Shown: piece by piece, positions 41,632 through 51,294 of the stretch
How positions within the stretch are numbered: the stretch's first letter is position 1
How the letters are laid out: every line of letters begins with the position of its first letter
The notes under the pieces: model-generated
The model's input: the letters and a program-made list of their open reading frames with translations, nothing else
What the model was told of the DNA's origin: nothing
The model's database searches: none
Source of the DNA: Chryseobacterium sp. Bi04
GTDB lineage: Bacteria > Bacteroidota > Bacteroidia > Flavobacteriales > Weeksellaceae
DNA length: 64,000 bases
Reading direction: 5' to 3'
Assembly: GCF_918698085.1 (NCBI RefSeq)
Contig: NZ_CAKKLP010000003.1
Coordinates: 326,774 to 390,773 of the forward strand
Position numbers and translations under genes: made by a program

Positions 41632-42036
41632 ATGAAAAAGTTTTTAAACATTGGATTTTCGACATTATTACTGGGGTTAGCTGTAGTCTCATGTAATGAT
41701 GATGATTACCAGACGGTTGAATCTATTGCTAAGATCAAAATAGACAGTGTAAAGGTGATGAAAGACACAATGGATGTATTTAGCATACAGAATATAAAAA
41801 CGTATTCTACTTACCCTTCTCATTGTGATGGTTTTTACGGATATGATTATATTTATGAAGATGATCTGGAAAGAACGGTAACTGCTTATAAATATAGGAC
41901 GAATGGCCCCTGTGAACAAAGCGTTTACGTAGGAATCAATCAGATTAAATTTAGCCCACAGCAAAAGGGAACCTATACTTTTAGATTCTGGAATGGCGGA
42001 AAGAACTGGATTACAAAAACAATTGTAGCGAAATAA
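41632..42036 (+). CDS. Hypothetical lipoprotein, 134 aa
   Basis: A small lipoprotein: signal peptide MKKFLNIGFSTLLLGLAVVS followed by Cys21 and an acidic stretch NDDD, which may act as a surface-export or retention signal in Bacteroidota. The mature part is beta-rich with a Cys-containing segment (TYPSHCDGFYGYDYIYED). No family is recognised. The start is ATG 41632, where the signal peptide begins. It is followed after 2 bases by a DUF922 gene. A TAAATTTG box overlaps the rsmG stop at 41567-41574. Confidence 0.75.
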   Translation: MKKFLNIGFSTLLLGLAVVSCNDDDYQTVESIAKIKIDSVKVMKDTMDVFSIQNIKTYSTYPSHCDGFYGYDYIYEDDLERTVTAYKYRTNGPCEQSVYVGINQIKFSPQQKGTYTFRFWNGGKNWITKTIVAK

Positions 42037-42038
42037 GC

Positions 42039-42575
42039 ATGAAGCTGATTGTTTTATCCCTCTTTTTAGCTGTAAACCTTGCATTTGGACAAAAGATCAT
42101 CTGGAAGGAAGATCAAAAGCTGGACTGGGATAATTTTAAAAGCAATGCCAACAGAAGAAATAATCCGGATGTAGCCGCCTATACCCATTGTGGCTGGGAA
42201 TACTCAGTGATCAAATCTACCAATCCTAAATCTCCTGTTACCATAGAGATTAAAACGATTTTCAATGAAGATAAATCATGGAAGGATGTGAAAAAGATTA
42301 ATGATTATATCTTAGTCCATGAGCAGAAACATTTTGATATTGCAGAGTTATTTGTAAGAAGAATGCGAAAAATGGTTGCTGAAAAAATCAATACTTCTGC
42401 TGATTATGATCAATGGTTTGCATCAATTTATAAAGGCATATCCAACGACTATAAAAACTTTCAGATCTCCTATGATAAAGATACCAGTCATGGGATGAAT
42501 AAAGAAAAGCAGGCAGAATATAATACTGTCATTGCTGAAGAATTAGAACATTTAAAAAGCTATAAAGCCCCTTGA
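42039..42575 (+). CDS. DUF922 family secreted zinc-protease-like protein
   Basis: A 178-residue exported protein (signal peptide MKLIVLSLFLAVNLAFGQ). It has the motif HEQKHFDIAELF, an HExxH zinc site with a further Glu downstream, typical of DUF922. The segment WKEDQKLDWDNFKS near the start is also characteristic. A peptidase role is likely but unproven. It follows a lipoprotein gene by 2 bases, and its stop overlaps the TTG start of the following nuclease gene. Confidence 0.85.
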   Translation: MKLIVLSLFLAVNLAFGQKIIWKEDQKLDWDNFKSNANRRNNPDVAAYTHCGWEYSVIKSTNPKSPVTIEIKTIFNEDKSWKDVKKINDYILVHEQKHFDIAELFVRRMRKMVAEKINTSADYDQWFASIYKGISNDYKNFQISYDKDTSHGMNKEKQAEYNTVIAEELEHLKSYKAP

Positions 42576-45259
42576 AATTCCTCAATAAGATCATTCACGA
42601 ACTGCTGGCACAAAGCCCGGACCTTTCGGCGTTTAATATTATTCTGCCCGGAAAGCGTCCCATTGTATTTATCAGGCAGATCTTAGAAGAGCGCAATTAC
42701 TCAGGATTTCTTCCCAATTTCTTTACAGTGGAAGAGCTGATCAATACCATTGCAGATAAGCAGCCTATCCAGGGAATACCGCTCTGGCTTTTTTCATTTG
42801 ATGTCTACAGAAGTCTGAACCTTATTCCGAATGATGATTTTTCAGAATTTTTAAAATGGTTTCCTACGTTGCAGAAGGACTGGGATGATGTTTTGAAATT
42901 TTCAGATAGTGATCAGGCTGTATTGGAATATATGTTTGATGAGGAAAGGATTAAAGAATGGGCTCAGAATCTTGGAGAAGATGATGACGTGCCAAGAAAA
43001 AAATTCCTGAACTTCTGGCAGAATATGAACATATTTCTTCCGGCATTAAAGGAAAGGCTTAAAGAAAGAAATTGGGCAACTTCCGGGATGATTCATGAAA
43101 CAGCTAAAGCTGAAATTGTTTCTTTTGCTAAAAATACTTCGGAACATTTTGTCTTTTGTGGCTTTAATGCCTTCACACCGGTGGAAGAGAAACTGGTGAG
43201 GAGCTTGCTGCAATGGAATAAAGCCCAGTGTTTCTTTCAGGCCGACTGCTATTATTTTGATGATGAAAGACAGGAAGCCGGAAAATTTCTCAGAAACCAT
43301 AAAACATGGAAAGAGTTTGATGACAACCGTGCTTTTCAGTGGATTGAAGATGACTTTAATCAGCCTAAAAACATCAAAGTATACGAAGTTTCAGGAAATG
43401 TTACCCAGACGAAAGTATTACCGGAAATATTCAAGGAGATCAATAATAAAACCTATTCCAATACAGCTGTAGTATTGCTTGATGAAAATCTTCTTCCGGC
43501 GAGTCTTGATGTGATGCATGGGATAGAGACTTTAAATATTACCATGGGTTTCCCATTGAAAAACCTGTCTTTTTCCAATGCTGTAAAACGTCTTTTCTAT
43601 CTCCAGAAACAATTGGAGAAAAACAAATCTTCTTATTATTACAGGGATGTTTTTCCTATTTTGGAAGAGCTTCCAAAATCTGCAGAAGATGAGCAGATCA
43701 TCAATGATTTTAAAGCAAAAATAGAAGAAAGGAATATTGTTTATATTTCCAGAAAACTCCTGCAGGAGCTTCTGAATGGGCTTTCTTATTTTGAACTGCT
43801 TCAAAAGGCAGAGAATACCAATACATACTTGGATATCCTTATTGCATTTTGTCAGCAGGTAAAATGGCTGGAAATTGATGATATTCAATATGAAAATGTC
43901 TCTCATTTTGAAAATGCCTTCCGGATTATCAAAAACCAGCTGACTCCCTATAATATCAGTATCAAAATGGATACGCTGGAGATCCTGATCAACCAGTATA
44001 TCAACTCGGAAAGTATCGATTTCCAGGGAGAACCTTTAAGAGGGCTTCAGATTATGGGACTGCTGGAGACCCGTCTCCTGAATTTTGAAAATGTTATTAT
44101 GCTTTCCGTTAATGAAGGAAAACTCCCTCTGGGAAACTCGCAGAATACTTATATTCCTTTTGATATCAGAAAATTCTTTGACCTGCATACGTTCCTTGAA
44201 AATGACAGTATTTATGCCTATCACTTTTACCGTTTGATTCAGTATTCTACCAATGTACATCTGCTGTACAATGCGTTGAGCTCCGGAGTGAATACTGGTG
44301 AAAAAAGCAGGTTTATTACGCAGATAGAAATGGAGAGCTCCCATCATATTGAACATCTGATTATTGAAAACTCTTCAGAACCTATCCTCACCAAACCTAT
44401 AGAAATTCCTAAGACTGAGATTGTTCAGGAGAGACTTCAGAAATGGAAGGAAAAAGTATCTGCTTCCCATCTTACCAGCTACCTTTATAATCCTATAGAT
44501 TTCTACTTATCAAAGATTTTAAATACTTCGGAAACAGATGAAATTGAAGAAGAACTGTCTGTGAAAAATTATGGAAATCTTGTGCATTATTCACTTCAGG
44601 AAATATATGAAGAGATAAAGGGTAAGGTGTTAAAAGAAAGTGATTTAGAAAATTCAATTAAAGCTATTGATAAATATATAGATATCGCCATTGAAAAGCT
44701 TAAACATCAGCCGGAATTCTATGAAAAAGGAATGAATTATATTCATAAGGCAATTGCTAAAAAAGTGATTGAAAATATTCTGAGGCATGATCTTGAGCTG
44801 GTAAAACAAGGGGATAAACTGGAAATTATCGATATAGAAAGAAGGTTTGAAAACATAGATTTTTATCTCGAAGGAAACGATAAAATTTCCTTTTTGGGAT
44901 TCATTGACCGGATAGATAAGCTGAATGGAACTTTAAGAATCATCGATTACAAAACAGCCAAGATTAAAAATCTCATTGTAAAAATTGACGGCGAGAATGT
45001 AGAGGGCTATTTTCACAACAGTGAAAGAAAACAGGCTTTACAGCTTTGTATTTATCATTATGTAGTGCAGCATTTACCGGAGTTCTGGGGTTTCCCGATA
45101 GAAACAGGAATATGGAGTTTTTCCGAAGCTAAAAAAGGGGTTGTTTCCTTACAGTTTGAGAAAGGGAATATTGATGATGCCATGAAATCTGTTAAAAGCC
45201 TTATCCTTGAAATTCTAAACCCGGAAATTCCTTTTGTGGAAAGTATAAAGGCTTATTAG
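42572..45259 (+). CDS. PD-(D/E)XK nuclease family protein, AddB/RecB-like
   Basis: An 895-residue cytoplasmic protein. The N-terminal 600 residues resemble the inactivated helicase part of AddB-type proteins. The C-terminal part (about 620-895) is a PD-(D/E)XK nuclease with GFIDRIDKLNGTLRIIDYKT, the Asp and IDYKT being the catalytic core, and QALQLCIYHY following. It is likely a partner in double-strand-break end resection. The start TTG overlaps the DUF922 stop (TTGA, 42572-42575) and no in-frame ATG occurs for more than 100 codons. No AddA-like helicase gene is adjacent. Confidence 0.85.
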   Translation: MKFLNKIIHELLAQSPDLSAFNIILPGKRPIVFIRQILEERNYSGFLPNFFTVEELINTIADKQPIQGIPLWLFSFDVYRSLNLIPNDDFSEFLKWFPTLQKDWDDVLKFSDSDQAVLEYMFDEERIKEWAQNLGEDDDVPRKKFLNFWQNMNIFLPALKERLKERNWATSGMIHETAKAEIVSFAKNTSEHFVFCGFNAFTPVEEKLVRSLLQWNKAQCFFQADCYYFDDERQEAGKFLRNHKTWKEFDDNRAFQWIEDDFNQPKNIKVYEVSGNVTQTKVLPEIFKEINNKTYSNTAVVLLDENLLPASLDVMHGIETLNITMGFPLKNLSFSNAVKRLFYLQKQLEKNKSSYYYRDVFPILEELPKSAEDEQIINDFKAKIEERNIVYISRKLLQELLNGLSYFELLQKAENTNTYLDILIAFCQQVKWLEIDDIQYENVSHFENAFRIIKNQLTPYNISIKMDTLEILINQYINSESIDFQGEPLRGLQIMGLLETRLLNFENVIMLSVNEGKLPLGNSQNTYIPFDIRKFFDLHTFLENDSIYAYHFYRLIQYSTNVHLLYNALSSGVNTGEKSRFITQIEMESSHHIEHLIIENSSEPILTKPIEIPKTEIVQERLQKWKEKVSASHLTSYLYNPIDFYLSKILNTSETDEIEEELSVKNYGNLVHYSLQEIYEEIKGKVLKESDLENSIKAIDKYIDIAIEKLKHQPEFYEKGMNYIHKAIAKKVIENILRHDLELVKQGDKLEIIDIERRFENIDFYLEGNDKISFLGFIDRIDKLNGTLRIIDYKTAKIKNLIVKIDGENVEGYFHNSERKQALQLCIYHYVVQHLPEFWGFPIETGIWSFSEAKKGVVSLQFEKGNIDDAMKSVKSLILEILNPEIPFVESIKAY

Positions 45260-45427
45260 AATCTTATTTCTTATTGTAAATCAGGTTGTTTTTTAGTAAA
45301 ATTATTATTTACTGCGCAGATGCAGATAAAGAAAAATGCTTTTTTGTTGTATATTTACGGCTCGGTTAAACTAAATATTTTTATAAACTGATTAATTTGA
45401 TTTAACCTGAAAAAATAAAGAGCACAC

Positions 45428-47794
45428 ATGAAAAAGAGCCTGATATTTTTAAGCACATTTCTTTTCTTAACAGCCAGGTCCCAGCAAAAAAATGACTCTC
45501 TGAGTATTGCACTACAGCACATCACCAAGGATACTAAGTTTGGTTTGGCTCTTAGTGGCGGCGGGGCTAAAGGATTTGCTCATATCGGGATTCTTAAAAT
45601 GGTAGATTCACTGGGAATTAAGGTGGATTATATCACGGGTACCAGTATGGGAGGTATTTTAGGAGGTTTGTATGCAATGGGGTATAATGCAGATCAGCTA
45701 AAGTCTACCGTTCACAGAGTTGACTGGAACAGAATTCTCAGCAATAAAATTCCATACCATAAAGTGAATATCAGTGAAAAGGATGAGTATGATAAATACA
45801 TCCTTGAATTTCCTGTTGTAAAAGGATTTCCCACGTTACCCAGTTCCTATATCGAAGGACAATATATGGGAGAAGTTCTTAATACGCTTACATTCAATGC
45901 AAAGCATATCAATGATTTCAGTCAATTACAGATTCCTGTACAGCTTACTTCTTCAGACATAGAAAATGGAGGTTTGGTTATGCAGAAAAAGGGATCCCTG
46001 CCATTGGCAATCCGTGCTACGTTGGCAATCCCTGCAGCTTTTGCACCGGTGTATATTGATGGGAAGCTTTTAGTGGATGGCGGTCTGGACAGGAATTATC
46101 CTGCGAATGAAGTTCGGGAGATGGGCGCTGATTTTGTAATGGGAGGGTATACCGGATTCAGGCTCTTTACCAAAAAAGAGATAGAGAATCCGATGAAGAT
46201 GATTTATCAGACCCACGCAATCCGGTCTGTAGAAGATTTTAAACATCAGAAAGCATTATCCAATATCCTGGTAGATTTTGTGGACCCTTTAGGAGATATT
46301 ACCACAAAAGATTTTGCCAAATTCAGAAGGATCATCAAGATTGGTGAAATTGAAGCTAAAAAGCATCTTCCGGAGTTTGTAGCATTGGCCGAGGCTCAGC
46401 GAAAAGCTGGAATAAAATATGAACATACCCTGATTGAAGAAGTAAAACTTCCTACTACAAAATTCACGTTTAATGAGGAAGATGGAACATCACTTACAGA
46501 CGCCACTGAAATTGAGGTTATTAAAAACCAAATGAACCTGGAAGAAGGGAAGTATTATGATGTAAAAACGGTTAATGAAGCCATAGACAGGGTATTTGGA
46601 ATGCGGCAATACGTGAAGGTTTATTACACTTATACCAAAGAAGGTGACGGCCTTGTAATGAATATTTTTGTAAAGAAAGCCAAAAAAGGAGCTTTCAAGC
46701 TGGCTCTTCACTACGATAATGAACAGTCGGTGGGGATTATTGTTAATTATACCTATAGAAATATCCTGATGAACAGATCGAGATTTTTGGCAACGGTAGA
46801 TGTTTCAGAACGTTTTAAAGCAAAACTGGCTTATCAGCAGTTTCTAGGTAAGAAAGACCGATGGTGGTTTGATGTAGAAGCAAAAATTGTTCATCTTAAA
46901 AGTAATGACTTGACCTTCAGACTTCTTAATGTGTTTGATGAAGATGCCAATGCCAGTTTTCCCAACCATATGTATAGAAATATCACCGGGAAAATATCAC
47001 TGAATTATAATGTTTCTCCCAATGCTTTTCTTTCTTTAGGAACGGAATTCAATCTGGAAAGAATGTATACGTTACTGGATAAAGTAGATCAGACAAAAAC
47101 GGATAATTATAACAAAAAACTGTACAACCACAGCAATTTCAATACTTTTTTGAAATTCGAACAGAATAATCTTAATAAGAAATATTATTTTACCAGAGGA
47201 AATCATCTTCAGGTAAGTGCCCGATTATATTATGGAGACAGCTATAAGCTATATGATTTAAGCAGTGTACAGCCTACACTGTATGCCATATTAAATCCTG
47301 AAGCAGAATATTATTTTAAACCTAAGAACTTTGTTTCATTTACTCTGAATGAAAATTTTGCTTATCCTATTACAAGAAGACTGGCGCTGAAAGCCAATTT
47401 CTTTCTTGGAGCAAGCCTGGGTTCTGTAAGAGAAGAACAGATTCCTTATCTTTTTCTTAATGAAAAATACAATTTGGGAGGTAGTGAATATAACACTGAG
47501 CTGATGAATCCTGAATTCAATGGACTCCGGCAGAAAGAATTACCTACCAACTCTGTAGTTAAAGGAGGATTGTCACTACAATACAGAGTAATGAAGAAGT
47601 TTTATATTGCCCCTTCTTTTACTTATGGTAAGATCAGTGATGAGCTTTCTCCTTTTACTAACAGCTTTGATATGTTCGGATATGCTTTGAATTTAGGTTA
47701 TGAATCTCTTATAGGTCCCATTAATATTAATATTTCCCGAAATAATCAGCTTGATTTTTCAAGGATCTATTTTAGCATCGGATTTAAATTTTAG
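45428..47794 (+). CDS. Patatin-like phospholipase fused to an outer-membrane barrel
   Basis: A 788-residue exported protein. The signal peptide reaches about residue 19. A patatin domain (about 35-330) has the oxyanion motif GGGAKGF at 44-50, the nucleophile Ser73 in GTSMGG and the catalytic Asp217 in DGGLDRN. A POTRA-like segment (about 340-425) leads to a C-terminal Omp85-type beta-barrel ending in ISIGFKF-like strands with a terminal Phe. This is the PlpD/type Vd-like layout: the barrel sits in the outer membrane and the lipase domain is displayed or retained. Confidence 0.9.
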   Translation: MKKSLIFLSTFLFLTARSQQKNDSLSIALQHITKDTKFGLALSGGGAKGFAHIGILKMVDSLGIKVDYITGTSMGGILGGLYAMGYNADQLKSTVHRVDWNRILSNKIPYHKVNISEKDEYDKYILEFPVVKGFPTLPSSYIEGQYMGEVLNTLTFNAKHINDFSQLQIPVQLTSSDIENGGLVMQKKGSLPLAIRATLAIPAAFAPVYIDGKLLVDGGLDRNYPANEVREMGADFVMGGYTGFRLFTKKEIENPMKMIYQTHAIRSVEDFKHQKALSNILVDFVDPLGDITTKDFAKFRRIIKIGEIEAKKHLPEFVALAEAQRKAGIKYEHTLIEEVKLPTTKFTFNEEDGTSLTDATEIEVIKNQMNLEEGKYYDVKTVNEAIDRVFGMRQYVKVYYTYTKEGDGLVMNIFVKKAKKGAFKLALHYDNEQSVGIIVNYTYRNILMNRSRFLATVDVSERFKAKLAYQQFLGKKDRWWFDVEAKIVHLKSNDLTFRLLNVFDEDANASFPNHMYRNITGKISLNYNVSPNAFLSLGTEFNLERMYTLLDKVDQTKTDNYNKKLYNHSNFNTFLKFEQNNLNKKYYFTRGNHLQVSARLYYGDSYKLYDLSSVQPTLYAILNPEAEYYFKPKNFVSFTLNENFAYPITRRLALKANFFLGASLGSVREEQIPYLFLNEKYNLGGSEYNTELMNPEFNGLRQKELPTNSVVKGGLSLQYRVMKKFYIAPSFTYGKISDELSPFTNSFDMFGYALNLGYESLIGPININISRNNQLDFSRIYFSIGFKF

Positions 47795-47808
47795 AGAATC
47801 AATAAAAA

Positions 47809-47838
47809 ATGCACTTCATCCATCGTAAAATGAAGTGC
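47809..47838 (-). terminator. Terminator between patatin and lipase genes
   Basis: TGCACTTCAT (47809-47818) pairs perfectly with ATGAAGTGCA (47829-47838). On the minus strand TTTTTTAT follows, so it suits the lipase gene; on the plus strand it can also end the patatin transcript. Confidence 0.8.
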
Positions 47839-47879
47839 ACAAAATTAACTTGAAATGATATAAAATAGATTAAAGTGTG

Positions 47880-49826
47880 TTATAATTTGATTTTTTTATT
47901 AATCATTTTTCCGTTAGATAGAGTGAGTTGAACTACATACATTCCCGGATCTAAACTTGCCGATTCAAACTGCGGCTTATTCACTTCCTGCTGAAGAATT
48001 AATGCTCCGGAAACAGAATATATGCTGATCATCTTAATGTCGTTCCGGGATCTTGCCATAATCTGGCGGTTTTGTGTAAATAACTCGGCAGTGCTTTCTG
48101 ATGGACGTTCTCCAACTGCTTTGCTGAACTGCAGATTATAAAACGGAGTTACTACTTCAAAGGTATAGTTTTGATGATCCAGGTTCTGAAGACTGATTCC
48201 ACCATCTTCACGGTATTGTTCCTGAGAAATTGTTTTAATCAGATTTTTTTTGTCATCAAAAATATTGATAGCAGAAAGTTCTTCCTGATCAACTTTTAAT
48301 TGTAAAACAGCATTGTTTTCTGACTTTACAATCTCATTCTCTGCAATTATGGCAGGAGTATTTTTGACAAACGGAATCATTTTATTCTCATTATTTTCCA
48401 ATACCTTCAATAAATAAACGCCATCTTTTAAGGTCGTCAGGCTTTTTTCTGAAGCAGATCTGCCTGCTGTCTTTTCCTTATTGAAATCTGTAATTTCAAC
48501 CAATTGTTTGTTTCCAAGATCCGGTTTTATCTGTGATGAATAGAATGCAGGATTTCCGGAAGAAGAAGGTCCGGCCTGTTTTGAAGTCAGGAAAGCCCAT
48601 TCATTGAGAACTCCGCCACTTCTAAGTGTGTTAAATTTTACATTGGAAGCCAACGTGAACGGAATTATTCCTCCTACATGTCCCAAAGGTCCCCAATATA
48701 TAGCATCCAGTTTATACTTGTTCAGATCCCACCATGGGTAATAACCTCTCTGTACTTCAATAGTTTTTGACGTGTTTTCCGGTGGAATAGCGAGGTCTAT
48801 GGTGGAGTGGCCTAATGTCATCGGTGTTTTATTGTACCAGTCATACACATCTTTAGGCTTTAAGCACTGTCTCAGGACATGGTTGGGATCATTGGTGGCA
48901 CTATTGACAAAGCTATCAGTGAAGAGTTTTCTCCATATGACAGGGCCCCAAAGTAAGCCTCCGTTATCCTGAACAACATGGTAATTGTATTTATCTAGAT
49001 ACTCTGCAGAAATTACTTCTGAAATATTGTTCGTATATATTTTATATCCGGTATTGTTACAGCTATTGACAACATTGGCTATGAATGCTGTGAACGGATA
49101 AATATCCTTTTCTATAATCCCTTTTTGTAAAGTTGTTCCGGACATATCATACGGCCCGTCCCCCATAAAAGCATATTTAAATTTTATATTTCCCGGATTC
49201 GAAATACTTAAGCTTTTTAATGTCGACATAGCTGCGTGAGCTCCCTGAGAATAGCCTGTCAGAAAATATTCATCATAACGTTTGAGGCCAAGCTGAGCAA
49301 GGACTTTGTTGGCAGCTGTAATAAAATCTATGGTTGCCCCTGCTTCAGTAGGGTAATCTACATAAGGATGTACGCCGTCTCCACTTCCCATACCTACATA
49401 ATCAGGGGCCATTAGAATATAGCCATTGAGGACGTAGGAGAGTTCCACAACAAATCCTGCCGTTAAGGCCCCTTTAAAATTAGAAGGAACATTATTTCTG
49501 CTGTCCGTAGTCCCATGTTCAGAAACAACGGTTGAAAGCTTGAAATTAACATTCGGGTACATAAGAAGACCTGTTGCTTTTACAAGGACATCTTTTTCGT
49601 TTTTTGTATAATAGGTTATTTTATATCCTTTTACCCCCACGTTGAAGCCATTGAGATAGCTGACAAAATCCGGGGCATTCTGCTCACCAAGATTATTGGC
49701 AATAAAATTGGCAACTCCCTGTGGAGTAAGATCCAGTTTTTTTTCTGCACTTACAAGATCTCCTCTTTGCTGAGAAAAATAAAATGGAGCAGTAAGCGCC
49801 AATAAAAGAGTTGTGATTTTTTTCAT
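47880..49826 (-). CDS. Secreted lipase-like alpha/beta hydrolase with T9SS sorting domain
   Basis: A 648-residue exported protein with a signal peptide (residues about 1-19). The hydrolase domain resembles secretory lipases. It has the GYSQG nucleophile elbow with Ser193 and VVSEHGTT near 100 as the oxyanion part. The C-terminal 75 residues are a type A T9SS sorting domain: ISIYSVSGALILQQEV, LDPGMYVVQLTLSNGK and a final KKIKL. The enzyme should therefore be secreted through the type IX system and released or anchored at the surface. The substrate is likely a lipid or ester polymer. Confidence 0.88.
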   Translation of the reverse strand: MKKITTLLLALTAPFYFSQQRGDLVSAEKKLDLTPQGVANFIANNLGEQNAPDFVSYLNGFNVGVKGYKITYYTKNEKDVLVKATGLLMYPNVNFKLSTVVSEHGTTDSRNNVPSNFKGALTAGFVVELSYVLNGYILMAPDYVGMGSGDGVHPYVDYPTEAGATIDFITAANKVLAQLGLKRYDEYFLTGYSQGAHAAMSTLKSLSISNPGNIKFKYAFMGDGPYDMSGTTLQKGIIEKDIYPFTAFIANVVNSCNNTGYKIYTNNISEVISAEYLDKYNYHVVQDNGGLLWGPVIWRKLFTDSFVNSATNDPNHVLRQCLKPKDVYDWYNKTPMTLGHSTIDLAIPPENTSKTIEVQRGYYPWWDLNKYKLDAIYWGPLGHVGGIIPFTLASNVKFNTLRSGGVLNEWAFLTSKQAGPSSSGNPAFYSSQIKPDLGNKQLVEITDFNKEKTAGRSASEKSLTTLKDGVYLLKVLENNENKMIPFVKNTPAIIAENEIVKSENNAVLQLKVDQEELSAINIFDDKKNLIKTISQEQYREDGGISLQNLDHQNYTFEVVTPFYNLQFSKAVGERPSESTAELFTQNRQIMARSRNDIKMISIYSVSGALILQQEVNKPQFESASLDPGMYVVQLTLSNGKMINKKIKL

Positions 49827-49939
49827 ATTGATGTATTTATTAGGGTATTAAGGTAATATTTTTAAAGAATCGATTAGAATATTACGACATCAATAACTAT
49901 TCACTGAATATAACTTCTCTTGAAAGTGAGTAATACAAA

Positions 49940-49963
49940 GAGCCTGGCCAATTGGCCAGGCTC
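49940..49963. terminator. 24-base perfect palindrome after the acyl-CoA dehydrogenase gene
   Basis: GAGCCTGGCCAATTGGCCAGGCTC is a perfect inverted repeat with no loop. It lies 24 bases past the stop on the minus strand. It can fold as a strong hairpin; the following T-run is short. Confidence 0.65.
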
Positions 49964-49986
49964 TCAGATTATATTTTGCCCTTTAT

Positions 49987-51165
49987 TTAAAAAGCGTTAA
50001 TTCCCGTAATATCTAAACCGGTGATTAACAAATGAACGTCGTGGGTTCCTTCATAGGTAATGACAGATTCCAGATTGGCGGCGTGTCTCATCATTGGGAA
50101 TTCACCCATGATCCCCATCCCTCCAAGGATTTGTCTTGATTCTCTTGCGATATCAATAGCCATTTTTACGTTGTTACGTTTAGCCATAGAGATCTGTGCA
50201 GGAGTCGCTTTATGTTCGTTTTTAAGATTTCCTAACTGAAGACATAATAACTGTGCCTTTGTAATCTCAGTTAAGAATTCAGCTAATTTCTTCTGTTGAA
50301 GCTGATAAGATCCAATGGGTTTCCCAAACTGTTTTCTTTCTTTAGAATACTGAACTGCTGTACAGTGACAGTCGATAGCAGCACCAATGACACCCCATGA
50401 AATTCCATATCTTGCAGAATTAAGACAAGACAGAGGTCCTTTTAATCCTGTAACTCCCGGAAGCAGGTTTTCTTTCGGAACTTTTACATCATTAAATACC
50501 AGTTCACCTGTTTTTGAAGCCCTTAAGCTCCATTTATTATGAGTCTCCGGAGTCGTGAAGCCTTCCATTCCTCTTTCAACGATTAATCCCTGTATTTTTC
50601 CTTCCTCATTTTTTCCCCATACTACTGCGATGTCGCATAGAGGAGAATTGGTGATCCACATTTTAGCACCATTTAAAAGGTAGTGGTCTCCCATATCTTT
50701 AAAATAGGTCTCCATAGAGCTTGGATCAGAACCATGATTAGGCTCAGTAAGTCCGAAAGATCCTATCATTTCTCCGGAAGCAAGCTTTGGAAGATATTTC
50801 ATTTTTTGTTCCTCAGAACCGAATTCGTTTATTGGAAACATCACCAGGGAACTCTGTACTGAAGCAGCAGAACGTACCGCTGAATCTCCTCTTTCCAATT
50901 CCTGCATAATAAGACCATAAGAAATCTGATCTAATCCTGAACCGCCATACTCAACAGGGATATAAGGACCTAAAGCACCAATTTTCCCCAATTCCCTCAT
51001 AAGGCCGGGAAGATCTGTATGGTTTTGAGCTGCCTGGTCAATCTGCGGCATTACATAACTCTCAACCCAGTCTCTTACAGATTGGCGGATCAGTTTATGT
51101 TCTTCAGTAAGTAAAGCATCAATTCCATAGTAATCAGGAATGCTTGTAAGAGGATAATATGACAT
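49987..51165 (-). CDS. Acyl-CoA dehydrogenase, glutaryl-CoA dehydrogenase type
   Basis: A 392-residue FAD enzyme. Family motifs are IGSFGLTEPNHGSDPSSM near 133-150, WITNSPLCD near 168 and the catalytic Glu in TYEGTHDVHLLI near 370. The C-terminal ending GLDITGINAF and the Arg/Ser pattern match glutaryl-CoA dehydrogenase, which makes crotonyl-CoA from glutaryl-CoA in lysine and tryptophan breakdown. No other genes of that pathway are close. It stands alone. Confidence 0.9.
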   Translation of the reverse strand: MSYYPLTSIPDYYGIDALLTEEHKLIRQSVRDWVESYVMPQIDQAAQNHTDLPGLMRELGKIGALGPYIPVEYGGSGLDQISYGLIMQELERGDSAVRSAASVQSSLVMFPINEFGSEEQKMKYLPKLASGEMIGSFGLTEPNHGSDPSSMETYFKDMGDHYLLNGAKMWITNSPLCDIAVVWGKNEEGKIQGLIVERGMEGFTTPETHNKWSLRASKTGELVFNDVKVPKENLLPGVTGLKGPLSCLNSARYGISWGVIGAAIDCHCTAVQYSKERKQFGKPIGSYQLQQKKLAEFLTEITKAQLLCLQLGNLKNEHKATPAQISMAKRNNVKMAIDIARESRQILGGMGIMGEFPMMRHAANLESVITYEGTHDVHLLITGLDITGINAF

Positions 51166-51294
51166 GATTTTTTTGATTTTGTTAAAAATAGCATTTTTCG
51201 GGTGGTTAAAAAAATTTTTTTAAAAACTTAGATTAATGCTGATTTTCAGTGATATAGTGTTACTTTTTTGATTTTATAAAATAATTTTACCTTT

